In this document: positions 34,776 through 46,060 of the stretch, piece by piece
Layout: each line of letters starts with the position of its first letter
How positions within the stretch are numbered: the stretch's first letter is position 1
Assembly (NCBI GenBank): GCA_029931535.1
Contig: JAQPZY010001549.1
Span: 806,001-870,000, forward strand
DNA from: Margaritifera margaritifera
Lineage: Eukaryota; Mollusca; Bivalvia; Unionida; Margaritiferidae
Reading direction: 5' to 3'
DNA length: 64,000 nucleotides
Position numbers and translations under genes: made by a program
The notes under the pieces: generated by a model
Databases searched by the model: none
Told to the model about the DNA's origin: nothing
The model's input: only the letters and a program-made list of their open reading frames with translations

Positions 34776-35567
34776 ACATATATATATCTTAGTTTCATTT
34801 ACATATTTAAACGCTGTACTAAGGACAAAGGTTAAAATTGTCTGCTACAATATTATATGTTCTTTACAGCAACAGAATATTATTGTCCCAATGTATATTC
34901 ACATAAGCAAGAAAAAACTCTTTGGTTTTGGAAATAGAATCTCCAGAGTTTCTGTTGATGTGATTGAGATGAAAGAAGCTAGTACTAGACTAAGCTTGAA
35001 ATTTCCCCATGTGGCCCCTTCATGTAGTTAGAATCTAGGTTAAGCATGGGTCAGCGACAATTAGTATTCTAGATACAGAGACTTTTATCACTCTCTCTGA
35101 AAAGTTATCAACATTTTCACCCAGATTCCAAGTTTTCTGCCCATACCAGCCCCCAGACAGATCACTTCAAGGGTTGTTTAAAGTTGGCTGATTACATTGT
35201 ATCATGATACAAACCAAAGAATGCTACAGTGTATGCTATTCTTGACCTGTATTTACAGATTATTGGTTTATCTAGGGAACGGTGATGTTAGTTAAAAGAG
35301 AAACTCTTTTTTATGCGTTTGGACAATGTAGGAAAAAAATATGATCACTTAAGCAGAAATCTTATCACAAAAACAACTCTCTGTAGGAAAAACTCCAGTA
35401 TAAAAAGATATATATATAAACTCCAGTATAAAAAAAAATATAAAAAAACCCCTCTAACATTAAATGTTGGTGCATTTATGACACTGAACTGGGATCCTTC
35501 AATAACTTGTAATAGCCAGTGTTTGACCTGTAATTTACACTCGATATCTTTATGTCAGATTTTGTTT
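34776..35567. other. no feature seen
   Basis: AT-rich DNA with a small AAACTCCAGTATAAAAA duplication at about 35390-35440. Confidence 0.4.
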
Positions 35568-35745
35568 GGTTTGGTGTTTTACAGCACAGGAACAGTAGCT
35601 TATTTAGTGCTGAGGCTATTGGAATAAAATGCCTTACTCAGGGACATGCCACAGTAGCCAACCAAGGCTAATTCGATGTTGGGATTCGAACCTGCACACT
35701 TTCAGTCCTGAGTCCGGCATAATGACCACTGAGCTACTGCGGCTT
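35568..35745 (-). mobile_element. tRNA-derived SINE
   Basis: In reverse: GCCGCAGTAGCTCAGTGGTC (box A), a degenerate anticodon stem, and GGTTCGAATCCC (box B). The body follows with TAGCCTTGGTTGGCTACTG, TCCCTGAGTAAGGCATT, TTCCAATAGCCTCAGC, TAAATAAGCTA and a 3' end of GTAAAACACCAAACC. Same body as 4677 and 43445. Confidence 0.85.
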
Positions 35746-36383
35746 ATGCTTCCATTAGTCCCCTCTTTCAATATGCAGGACAGCATATCAGGCCTATGCT
35801 GCATTTCCGAGCCCACATGGAGACTTTTAATCTCTTCAGAACTTGGATATATTTCACTGAAACAAACTAAAAATGTTTTGGTTATATGTAAAATGTAGAA
35901 ACATGCAAGATTCCAGTCTGACAGGACACTTTACAAAATATCCTTTTCCCCACCAGTGTTTCCATTCCCATAGAACTCCTTCAAAAATACCCCGTTTTAC
36001 CAATCAGACATCAGTTCAAATTATGTGAGTGCATGTAGTCTATTTTGTGGGGACTTTAATATGAAAATACTGTTGGGTTACATGTGAAAAGAAAGATTAG
36101 GAATATAAATCTTGTGAGGAAATATTGGACAAAATCCTCACCCTTGCCATCATTCTGTAATCTGTCTTCTGGACATAATTGCAATATTTTCTTAATCTTG
36201 CATATCAAGATAAGATTGAAGAGGTGATGGCAGAAGCAACAAAGTTCAGTTGTTCTGCAATTCTTATGGAGGGCTTACTATTTGCCACTGGGCTTTCTAC
36301 TTGCACATTTCCAACAAGAGAAGGTGAACAGTTATAACACAGTTCTGACAATTTGGGGTCAGTATTAATCATTTTGCAATTCA
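35746..36383. other. no feature seen
   Basis: Unique-looking sequence; an 89-codon frame overlapping the SINE has no motif. Confidence 0.4.
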
Positions 36384-37656
36384 TTTTTAGCTCTACTGGT
36401 AATAGACCAGAAGAGCTTGTGGAATGGTCTCTTGTCTGTCATCTGTCCCTATGTTAGCACAAGTTTGTTATCACTACTCCTCCTAAACTACTTTGAGGAT
36501 TTCCATGAAACTTTACACACACACATTCATCCAATGATCTAGTTGGTCCTAGATGAAAATGGTGCTGATGTGATGTCCAATATGGCCACCATGGTCGCCA
36601 TCTTGAAAATCTTTTAACGCTACTCTTCCTGAATGGATGGTCATATCAGCATGGGGTTTTCATAAAAGATTTTCTTATGAACCCTAGTTGGTTCTAAATG
36701 ATTATGGTACCAATCTGATGTCCAATATGGCCACCAGAGTGGCCATCTTGAAAATCTTGTTATTGCTACTCCTCCTACATGGATGGTTGTGTCAGCATGG
36801 GGTTTTCAACTAAAAAGCTTCATATCATGTCTAGCTGGTCCTAAATAAAAATGGTGCCGATGTGGCTTCCAATATGGCCACAATGGCAGCCATCTTAAAA
36901 ATATTGTTATCAAAACTCTATATGAACAGAAGTCATATTGACTTGGGGTTTTCACCAGAAGACTTCTCATGATTCCAATTGGCCTTAAATGAAAATGGTA
37001 CCGATCTGATGTCCAATATGGCCGCCACAAAGTGGCCATTTTGAAAATCTTGTCATTGCTATTCCTCCTGAATGGATGGTCAGTCATATCAACATGAAGT
37101 TTTCACTAAAAGACTTCTTAGGATGTGTAGTTGGTCTTAAATGAGAATGGTGGTGATCTGATGGCCACTACAGCAGCCATCTTGAAAATATTGGTATTGC
37201 TACTCCTCCTGAATGAAAAGTCGTATCTTGAAAACATTGTTATCTCTACTCCTCCCCAAAATGTATGACTATATCAACATGGGGTTTTAACCAGTAGACT
37301 TCTTATGATACCTACTTGGTCCTAAATTAAAATGGTGCCAGTCATACATCCAGTATAGCTGCCACAATGACTGTCTTAAAATATCTTGTTGTCACTACTT
37401 CCCCAGAATGGATGATCATTATGAATGGAGTTTTCACCAAAATACTTCTATTGATATCTACTTTTTCTAAATGAAAATGGTGTCAAGCTGACATCCAATA
37501 TGTGCACCACAGCAGCTGAGTTTAAAATTTTGTTATTACTGAAGAATATCAGAGATGATTTCAACACTCGACAGTTACAAGGAGAGAATGGTCTTATTTG
37601 AATTCCTGGAAATTCTTTTCGCCCAGTACAGTATCAGTCCTTTCAAGGGACTCTTA
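36384..37656 (+). mobile_element. core-repeat element A, copy 2
   Basis: TTTTTAGCTCTACTGGTAAT start, then TCTGTCATCTGTCCCTATGT and ACACACACATTCATCCAATG. About seven core units follow with ATCCAATATGGCCACC-type and CATCTTGAAAATCTT landmarks. The 3' end is TTGAATTCCTGGAAATTCTT, CAGTACAGTATC and hairpin AGTCCTTTCAAGGGACT (37636-37652), then CTTATT. Fewer core units than copy 1. Confidence 0.8.
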
Positions 37657-38457
37657 TTTGTAGGCACTGTTATAGCCTTTTTTAAGAGCTCTAAACATTT
37701 TATACCATTGGATTAGAGTCTCATAAATCCAATAAATGGCCAAAATAGCAAATCTTTCATAACAGTTTTATAATGAACCCCATTATATTTGCTATCAGAA
37801 AACAATTTACCGATACTCGTAGAAACTCGAGTGCAAAATAACAACTTCAGTAACAGAATTGTGCTTTATAACCCTTAGGATCAACTTTCAAAACAAATGG
37901 TTGATAAACTTGAACAAAAAAACAGCAACATCTTCATTATGATCATGCTAAAGTATATACATGTTTTGATTGAAATATATTCTTCCATAGTATGAATAAT
38001 TTCCTGACCTTTTACCAGTACTGTGTACTTTCCCCCATCAAAAGACATGCATTCAGAATTAAAATATAATAGAAGAACTTATGTCAGAAGTTTTTACTCG
38101 GAATCCCAACTTGTCTTCTGCTATGTCATTCTGTCAGGATAAAGGAGAGCAAGGCAGAATGCTCAGTGTCTAGTCCACCTACCTAGGATGGACAAAATTT
38201 TGCAGCCACAATGAACAGGGATCTGAAATAATCAGGGACCTAATTTGGCAGGTTCCAGTGTGTGTGTTCATGTGTGATATATACATTTTAGCTATGAGAG
38301 AATTTCTCCATGTACCAGTACATGCATCAACAACTGTGCAGAAATATATTGTGAAACTCTAGATTTTATGGCCATCATAAAGTAATGCAGATCAGATGGG
38401 AGTTTGGCTTTTTTTGTCTCTACATATCTAGGAGGGACTATCTCACCATTGAAATGG

Positions 38458-38458
<1 letters not shown>
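37657..38458. other. no feature seen
   Basis: Unique-looking AT-rich DNA up to the AT microsatellite. Confidence 0.4.

Positions 38459-38555
<97 letters not shown>
38459..38555. repeat. (AT)n microsatellite
   Basis: About 95 bp of pure AT dinucleotide. The IYIY frames are artefacts. Confidence 0.98.
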
Positions 38556-38556
<1 letters not shown>

Positions 38557-38682
38557 CTCTGTTGGAGGAAGCTTTTGGAATAAGAACATGCATTTTAAAA
38601 CATAATACAAATAAATGCAATTGTTATTTCTCTGCCAAAGTTCAAGCTTCAACACTTGAATTCTTTAAAAATGTTCTTCTAA

Positions 38683-38890
38683 CTTGAGTACTTCCTGCAT
38701 TCAGAATAGAATGCATATTTATGTATGTATGCAGAATTACTTCAAGTCTTGATCTTCCACTAAACAGGATCACATTATTTACATACCTTGAACTAAAGTA
38801 CTTCCTGTATTCAGAATGGTATTCTTTATTTATGTACTCAGAATTACTTTAGGTCTTGATCTTCCATTAAACAGGATTATGTTATTTACA
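38683..38890. repeat. ~105-bp direct duplication
   Basis: AGTACTTCCTG(C/T)ATTCAGAAT, TATTTATGTA, CAGAATTACTT, GTCTTGATCTTCCA, TAAACAGGAT and TTATTTACA occur at 38683-38778 and again at 38798-38890. The second copy is interrupted at its end by the MITE at 38891. Confidence 0.85.
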
Positions 38891-39111
38891 CAGGGCTCGA
38901 AATTAGTGGTAGTCCGCTAGCACGAAGCTAGTAAATTTCCTGTTGGACTAGTAGTTTTCGTAATTTCAATAGTCCGATGGCTAGTAAAATTTCAGTTATT
39001 GGCGGTTAGCATTTTGTGAGAAGGACTAGTGAAGATTCAGCAGGACTAGTAAATTTCTCATTCTGCTAGTCCTTCTGGCTAAAAAGAAATTTATGTTAAA
39101 TTCTAGGCCTG
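38891..39111. mobile_element. CAGGGCTCGAAATT MITE with preserved empty site
   Basis: Ends CAGGGCTCGAAATTA and, in reverse, CAGGCCTAGAATTTA. The interior has repeated GACTAGTAAATTTC and CTAGTCC motifs, including GCTAGTCCTTCTGG. The flanks are TTTACA on the left and TTTTCA on the right. The duplicate at 38778 shows the uninterrupted site TTTACATACCTTGA. The ends resemble hAT-derived MITEs, although the inferred duplication is about 6 bp rather than 8. Confidence 0.75.
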
Positions 39112-39540
39112 TTTTCATACCTTGATCTCGAGCATTCTTGTTTACTGATTGAACATTGTTTACAAAGAAGAAACCATCATCATTAATTTAACCCCTTCTA
39201 ACCTGTCCATGCAAACAATTAGATGTTGGCATCATGATAGCTTATACTGCAAATAATATCTAGTGTAACTGCATGAATTCAGAAAATTAATTATATTTGC
39301 AACATGAAATCTAATTGGCAATACATGTATGAATATTCTATAAATAGAATGCTCAAATCGCGAATAACATTTTTGCACAAACTTTTTATATTGCTTAATT
39401 GGAAAACAGATTATTCCTGTGAAATGTTTATGATTTACAGGTTTTCATTTTTGTTTTGTTATCTTATGATGTACATTGTATGAATAATATTTTATCCATA
39501 CCATCATTAAATCCTGTTTTGTAACTTTATTTCTGTTCAG
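39112..39540. other. no feature seen
   Basis: AT-rich DNA. Confidence 0.4.
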
Positions 39541-39615
39541 GGGGTGGTTTTCTTATTATTGGAACACTAATTCCTCCAGTCATGCCATACCTGATTCTTT
39601 TTGGATTTTCTTGGG
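39541..39615 (+). CDS. candidate exon, frame ambiguous
   Basis: Very good acceptor (CTTTATTTCTGTTCAG) and a TGGG|GTATC donor bound 75 bp. One frame reads a hydrophobic, membrane-like FLIIGTLIPPVMPYLILFGF; another is also open. Without a phase partner it remains weak. Confidence 0.2.
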
Positions 39616-40517
39616 GTATCAGAACACCTGTGGTTGCTCATTACCCATTTCAAACAGACTGGTCTTCAAGCTAGTTATATAATAGAATGATCAGAGAACC
39701 AGTCTTTGATCTCAGTCTTATCTGGGTCACATAAGGAAGGAATGGAATCTCTGGTATTCTGATGGATGTATCTGTAATCACAGTCCCTCACCTCTGCCAG
39801 GTATATTATATCCACGTAGGAAAATTTCCTGAATAATTGTAACATACAATGATGAACTAGTCTGAAACTTGCAAAGATCTGCAGCTCAAGGGAAGTGGAA
39901 ATTATAAGCTGAGAATGGAAATTTCCCAATACTACGAATTCATTGTGATTCATGGGGTACTAGTCTTTTGGGGGATTTCATGATTACTGTTAAACACACA
40001 AATTGAAAAACCCAACAAACATTGAACCTTTCAACATGAAAATAATAGAACCTGCTTCGCCGCGAGTCCAGTGTTTTCTCCAGGCCTCATAATTGTGCAG
40101 TTCCTCTCAGATTAAATAAACTCCCTTAAAAATGTGTAAGCATGCAAAATTCATGCACAATCTATTTGCTTTGAGCATAATGAGACCTGTAACATTAATA
40201 TTAACAGGGCTCATCCAGTCATATAAGTGCTTGACTTCCAGATCAGCTGCCATAACCAAGCACTTGCTGAGTGACTTTTTGCGATTGACCAATGAGACAC
40301 TTTCATTGATTATCTTATAATTGAAAGTGTTTTATCAACTGCAGTTGGCATGGTTGTACAATGGCAGACATGCAGTTTTTTGTATTTGGTGTTAATGTTA
40401 ATGTTTGTGCAGTTACATGCGGTTCTAATGCTTGCAAAATAGTGCCGTTGTCCTAAAATATGATTGCTGCAGCTGTGCTGATAATGAAGATAAGCAACTG
40501 TAACTTTATTCATGAAA
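39616..40517. other. no firm feature
   Basis: 39675-39953 is open for 92 codons on the reverse strand (YIHQNTRDSIPSLCDPDKTE near its end) with no recognised family and no clear splice context. The remainder has only short frames. Confidence 0.3.
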
Positions 40518-40551
40518 GTTAATTATCACACACTTTTGTTGAAATATATTA

Positions 40552-41500
40552 TAGTGAAACTCCTCAAAATTGAACCATCAGGATACCAGAATCCCCTCAA
40601 GACCAATTTTTTTTTTTTGTCTAAAATATTCCTTCTTTAATATCATCATTTTTTCCCCAGTAAACCGAAACCCCTCAACTCTGAACACTGGAACAATTTT
40701 CAATCCCAAATTTCAATTTTACGCTTAAAAATACTCCATAAAAATGAAACTCAGTTGAAACATGGAAATATATTTTAGCTGCTAAATTCCTAACACACGC
40801 TGGAACAGATTAATTACGGTTAACAGGTGCTGTAGTAGTCTGATCGACAAGACAAAGACCTGGAAACTGCCCCAAGGGCACATGAGGTTAAAACAACACT
40901 TGACACGCGCCGAAACAGATTAGTGCTGACAATAGGCTAATCTGAAGTCTTTGCACCATACAATCAGGCCAATGATAAAAGCGATGAATATGATGATGAC
41001 AACGTATGTTCTGAGCCACCTGGAAGTGATATGACATACCCCAAAATTTTAGAATTTATAAAGAGATTAAAAACTTTCGCGATTGCAAAGGATGACCGTT
41101 ATTTGGCTATGGAACAAGAAATGGAGTCATTAATGCAAGCTACATTAGTTAAAGAACAATGTCAGAAACAACAGACAACGCTCCATGCCTTCTTCAAGAA
41201 GGCTCTTGAACTGTGAACATTTAGAATTATACGGAGTATTTACAGATTGTGGAGTATCATTCATAATTCCAATGGACTTGGATTAAAGTTATAAAAGTAC
41301 TGTATTTCATTCCTCATGTTTCTTGCGATGAGGACCGTATTTCTATGTGGAGTAACTGTATTTATTCCTGTGAAAGGATACAATTTTCGGTAGGAACGTA
41401 TATTGTTCAGCTAATTCTTCATGAAATGCATGCATTAAAAATAAAATAAAAAAATAACAGTTTTCTTTTACACACAAAGACACTGATGCTTTCGAAACTG

Positions 41501-41563
<63 letters not shown>

Positions 41564-41686
41564 GTGTCACATAAGAGCTCAGAAAGAATTTTTTTCACAT
41601 CTGCAAAAGTCTCGGTAAACTGAAAACTTTTCAAAACCAGAAAAAAATTGGGTCCCAAGTGTGTTCGGTTTTGAGGAGTTTCACTG
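40552..41686 (+). mobile_element. internally deleted Tigger/pogo-type DNA transposon
   Basis: TIRs TAGTGAAACTCCTCAAAA and, in reverse, CAGTGAAACTCCTCAAAA, flanked by TA on both sides (40550-40551, 41687-41688). Further subterminal match: AAAACCGAACA-type versus AAAATTGAACC. At 1135 bp it is too short for a full Tigger. It keeps the transposase C-terminus and has lost the helix-turn-helix and most of the catalytic domain. A (CT)n run of about 58 bp lies at 41506-41563. Confidence 0.85.
40941..41216 (+). pseudogene. Tigger transposase C-terminal tail
   Basis: An open frame after a TAA at 40938. It has an acidic linker (SDEYDDDNVCSEPP), a helical segment (ILEFIKRLKTFAIAKDDR, then AMEQEMESLMQ) and the terminal KQQTTLHAFFKK. 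This matches the known Tigger layout: DDE domain, acid-rich linker, short helices, Q-x-T-x-[IL]-x-x-FF end. The DDE domain is missing, so it is a relic. The stop after HAFFKKALEL is at the expected place. Confidence 0.8.
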
Positions 41687-41803
41687 TATAAGTTAATTAT
41701 CACACACTTTTGTTGAAACATACTATAAGTTAATTATCACACACTTTTGTTGAAACATACTATAAGTTAATTATCACACACTTTTGTTGAAACATACTAT
41801 AAA

Positions 41804-42861
41804 GTTCATTTAACAGATACTGTTCTCTAATATAAACTGCCTTCCTTAAAAATCCCCCCATTTGATAATGCCAGTGTGGAAATTCTCTCTCTCTCTCTCT
41901 CTGAAATCCTGCAAAAATCACAAGTCCATGAATTTCATTCTGTACAAAAATGTACAAAAATAAATGACCACACATGTAGCACGAAGTTAGACTGAGTAGG
42001 AAACTATTTACAGCTGTCTCTCATTATTATGTGCCACATTATAATGTGATTCTGGATATAATGCAGTACCTCTCTGGACCCAATGACCAGAATGATAACA
42101 ATGTATAACAATATGGGTTGAAAAAAACAACATGAAGCTTAGTGTTTTATCTTTATTTCCATTTTAAATAATTATTTTTTAACAAATTTGTTCCTGCTAT
42201 ACTGCGGTTTGGTAGATTATGCTATTCTTAATATATTGCTGTTCGGTATATTACGCAATTCTTGATATATTGCAGTTCAGTACATCACATTATTATTGCT
42301 TTTGCTACCTTGGGACTTTCCTTCTTATGCTGAAAAAGAGCCTACATCACATTTTTGCAGCTTTTGCTACCTTGAGACTTCCCCCTCTTGTGCTTTGTGG
42401 GCTTTGTGATAGTACAAGTTTTTATGGCCAGATTTATGTTTGTTATGGTAGGTTCTTTTAAAAAATCTGAGGAAAAACAGCTTCATGATTGCTGGAGTTT
42501 CCCAACACTGAGCGAAATTATTGTCTGTTCTGCAGGGATTAACCCTATTATAGAAAATGGGGCATGGAACTTATATGCCTGGCCTTCCAGTTTTATTGCT
42601 AACATGTTTGATGTATCCTCCCTTTACTCAAAATACTGCTTCACCTTTTAATGACATGATGCATCAGGGTCTGGTTTTGAGGCAGTGGGAAAAGCATATG
42701 CTTTTCAGTCAACAATCATTGTTTAAATCCTCCATGAACTCATTATATTGGGGGTGGGGGGGGGGGGTGATGCCCATGAAAATACATTAATTCACTGTAC
42801 AGGGTTACACACTGTAAGATACTGGACAAAGGAGATTGAGTAGTTAAAGCTACAGTTCATA
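41804..42861. other. no firm gene; overlapping open frames at 42388-42780
   Basis: A (CT)n run lies at 41885-41903. TCATTATTATGTGCCACATTATAATG at about 42021 recalls the element at 59395. A strong acceptor-like TTATTGTCTGTTCTGCAG ends at 42537, after which two frames are open (one reads FNDMMHQGLVLRQWEKHM), with no donor I can support. A G-rich run lies near 42755. Confidence 0.3.
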
Positions 42862-43254
42862 AATGGAAAGTTGTATCAATGTGGGGTTTTCACCTGATTA
42901 CTAATTATTTGATCTACAGTAACTGATCTTGAATGAAAATAGTGCCAATGTGACCACAAACATGGTAGCCACTAATTTGTCACTAATTCTCCTCATTCTC
43001 CTCAATGGGTGGTCATATCAACATGGGGTTTTCACCAAAAGTCTTCTAATGGTGTCAACTTTGTCCAAAATGAAAAGGGTGCAGATCCTACATCCAGTAT
43101 GGCTGCCACAGTGGTGAATTTGAAAATATTATCGTTCAAGAATATCAGAGATGGTTTCAACACTCGGCAGTTAAAAAGAAGAAATGGTCTTATCTTGAAT
43201 TCCTGAAAATTCTTTTGAGACAGTAGAGCTTAAGTCCCTTCAAGGGACTCTTGA
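42862..43254 (+). mobile_element. core-repeat element A, copy 3 (5'-truncated)
   Basis: It begins inside a core (AAATGGAAAGTTGTATCAAT), has two partial core units with ATGGGGTTTTCACC, then the A-type 3' end. That end carries TTCAACACTCGGCAGTTAAA, TTGAATTCCTGAAAATTCTT, a perfect hairpin AGTCCCTTCAAGGGACT (43233-43249) and CTTGAA. No 5' end is present. Confidence 0.75.
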
Positions 43255-43444
43255 ATTATTTTATTTTTGATTTCCTTCATGTATGTCCTTTTGGGGGTAG
43301 GGTTGGGCTTAGATATTGCAATAGGAATGTTTTGTACCTGTATAATCTTGAAACTATGATCTTTTTTGCTGCTATATATAAAGATCATTGGTCCAGTGTT
43401 GATCATTTTCTCCCAGTTCTTTGATTTCCTCCTCAAAGACTACT

Positions 43445-43625
43445 ATGCCATGGTGGCTCAGTGATTAATCAGCTGGACTTGCAACTGAAAATTTTTCCGG
43501 GTTCATTTCAGATCAGCCCGGGTCGGCTACCATGGGGTGTCCTTTGGCAAGGCACATTTCTCCAATTGCCTCAGCACTAAATAACCTGCTTGTGTTGCTG
43601 TGCTGCAAAACACTATACCAAACCA
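43445..43625 (+). mobile_element. tRNA-derived SINE
   Basis: ATGGTGGCTCAGTGATTAAT (box A-like), GGACTTGCAACTGA loop, and CCGGGTTCATTTC (box B-like). The body follows with CAGCCCGGGTCGGCTACC, TGTCCTTTGGCAAGGCAC, CTCCAATTGCCTCAGCAC and TAAATAACCTGCTTGTGTTG, ending in AAACACTATACCAAACC. Full length. Confidence 0.85.
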
Positions 43626-43757
43626 AAACAAAGACCACCATACACCAACATTTGATCCATCTAGAGAATATTATTATAGTGTAGATTTTCAAAATCCATA
43701 AAACTGATGAAAATAATCATAGGTGTGCAGCTGTTGAACATCTATTTTTTTTAGTTT

Positions 43758-43925
43758 TTTTGTTTTAGCTTTTTGTTACATTCATCACTATGGCAAGTTG
43801 TTTTAGCTTTTTGTTACATTCATCACAATGGCAGGTTGTTTTAGCTTTTTGTTACATTCATCACTATGGCAAGTTGTTTTAGCTTTTTGCTACATTCATC
43901 ACTATGGCAAGTTGTTTTAGTATTC
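43758..43925. repeat. 39-bp tandem repeat at the left end of the TIR element
   Basis: Four units of TTTTAGCTTTTTGTTACATT plus CATCACTATGGCAAGTTG. Each contains the terminal repeat of the element at 43903, so the transposon end itself has been tandemly copied. Confidence 0.88.
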
Positions 43926-46060
43926 TTTTTTTTCACACATGTGAACTGGAATTTTACACATGTGAAACAGTTTGACTTGTATTTCACATGTGAATTTTTT
44001 ATCTTTTTTACGTATTTAAACAGTGTTCATTCAAGAAATGGAGAAAGTGAGGCCTAAGGACCCCGACCAGGTAAAAAAGTAGTGTAATTTAGAAATATTC
44101 TTCCCGGGTTCCTTTTTTTTTCTCAGAAAAATTAAAATGCATATCATTATAAGCCTCCCCTGCCACGGGCCTTCCGTACTGGGATTTTGAATTTCAAATG
44201 CTTGAGTAACGATTTCCCTCAAGAATTTATTTTTGGACATCTGCTTCTTCTGGTTCTTTTTTATCACTCCCTGTATGCTACTTTAGAAATAAAATGTGGT
44301 AATCTTCATGATGAAGATTTCATCTTCTTTACATTTTCTATCCAGGACTATCGATCTTGTGTTCTTGATTGGTTCCCAAGCTAATCAGAATAATCAAGAC
44401 ATTTCTATCAACCAATGAAATTGTTTATCTGATACTTCTTTGGCAATGAGCACACTCTATTCAGTAAACCAGCTTGGGACACACATGATTCAATCGGTCT
44501 GAAATCAACCATAATGATCTTTTATCTTTTGGTGAGTGATCTTTTATAGGTGTTCTATGTGCACCATAGGGGCAACTCTCTTGCACCAAAGATGTAAAAT
44601 ATGAGTCAATGGCACTATAGCACAGCCTAAAATGAACACGCCCTCTTAAGGTAGAACATATCATATGATGCTTTTGTCCTGATGTCTATCCATCTGTTAC
44701 CAGTTTCATTTCTGCACAATAACTCAAGTTGTCGATCATCTACAGCTACCAAACTTTGTGGATGGCTTGCAGTTGGGTTAAGGAAGAACCCTGTTGATAT
44801 CATCAGTCAAGGTCACTGACTGAAAGAAGAAAAATTGTTTGGGCACAAAAACTCAAGTTCTTCTTCATCTACAATTACCAATTTTTGTCGAAGGCTTGCA
44901 CTTGGGTAAGGAAGAACCCTATCAACTTTTGGGGTCTAAAGGTCAAAGTTAAAGGTCACTGAAAGAATAAAATTGGTTTCAACACAATAACATTATTAGT
45001 TCTACAAGTCATACACGGACCAGACTTTGAAGAAGCTTATCGATTTGAGGAGCCAAAGGGCAAAGGTCGGGGTTGCTTTAACAGAAAGAAGAAAATTTAT
45101 TTATGCACAATAAGATTAGCTCTGCATGGCAGACCTTGAATAAACTTTGTGGATGGCATGCACTTGGTGTAAGGAAGAAGCCTGCCAATTATGGGGTCAA
45201 AAGGCTGATGGTCAAGGTCGCTGACTTAAAGAAGAAAATTGGTTACTGCGCAAAAATTTGTCAACCATGCACCTTCACAAAGTTAGTGGATGACTTATAT
45301 GTTAGGTATGAAAGAAGCCTATTGATTTTGTGGTCAAAATATCAATGGTCAAGGTCACTGTGACAGTTTGAAGAAAAATGGTTTTTGCATATTAACCTTA
45401 ATTCTGTAATCTTGGCCATATACCATGACCAAAGTTTGTGGAGGGCTTGCACTTGAGGTATGGAAGAGGCCTACTTATTTTGGGGTCTTGGGATCAAAGG
45501 GCAAGTGCATAGTAGCTCAAAGAAAAATGGGTTTTGCAGAATGGCTTTTGTTCTAGAGTAAGTTCCATGACCACACTTTGTGGATCACTTGAACTTAGCT
45601 TAATAAAGAAACCTCTAAATTCTGGGGTCTGAAAGACAATGATTATGGTCTTGGTATGTCAGAAAGTAATGGTTTCTGCACATTAATTTTAGTGTGTTAA
45701 GTGCCTATATATAGGAGTATTAAACATGGGACAGGCGTATGTCCTGTCACAGTACCCATGTTCACATATGTGTAATAAATCATTTATTTCACATCTTAAA
45801 AAGAATTTGACATGTACAAAAACACCTGGTTTCACATATGTGAAAATCTTTTTCACATGCACATTTAAGCTAGTTTGGCTTTGTTTCACATATGTGAACA
45901 TCTTTTTTCACATGTCAGAAAGAATTACAGTTATGTAAAATAATATTTATTTCACAATTGTACACATATTTTTCACGTATGTAAAATATTTTGTTGACAT
46001 ATGAGAAATATTATTTAACATATGTAAAAATCAGAATTTATGCTAAAACAGCTTGCCATA
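43903..46060. mobile_element. TIR-bounded element with palindromic CACATGTG/CATATG clusters
   Basis: Left terminus TATGGCAAGTTGTTTTAG (43903-43920). Right terminus in reverse TATGGCAAGCTGTTTTAG (46043-46060), 17 of 18 identical. Both subterminal regions carry clustered TTCACATGTGAA or TTCACATATGTGAA palindromes (43935-43996 and 45764-46030). The interior holds the 44690-45690 core repeats. No transposase is recognised. A strong acceptor-like TTTTCTATCCAG at 44347 precedes a 12-codon open end, probably fortuitous. Confidence 0.6.
44690..45690. repeat. ~150-bp core repeats (element B) with TCAAGGTCA sites
   Basis: About seven degenerate units with TTTCTGCACAATAACTC, GACCAAACTTTGTGGATGGC, TTGCACTTGGGTAAGGAAGA, CCTATTGATTTTGGGGTCAA and GGTCAAGGTCACTG landmarks. 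TCAAGGTCA or a one-base variant is present at 44807, 45212 and 45349. No coding capacity. Confidence 0.7.

Larger units (their letters stand above)
40516..41803. repeat. 37-bp tandem repeat split by the Tigger insertion
   Basis: One unit (AGTTAATTATCACACACTTT plus TGTTGAAATATATTA) lies at 40518-40551. Three further, nearly identical units lie at 41687-41803. The Tigger element sits at the TA ending the first unit. Joining the flanks restores a continuous four-unit array. Confidence 0.85.

Noticed and set aside
39675..39953. 92-codon reverse frame as a gene
   Set aside because: No recognisable domain, repeat or convincing splice borders. Kept only as a note.
41343..41721. Glu/Arg-repeat proteins on the reverse strand
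   Set aside because: Pure (CT)n microsatellite inside the Tigger element.
44348..44386. Terminal mini-exon after TTTTCTATCCAG
   Set aside because: Strong acceptor, but only 12 codons, inside a transposable element and without a partner exon.
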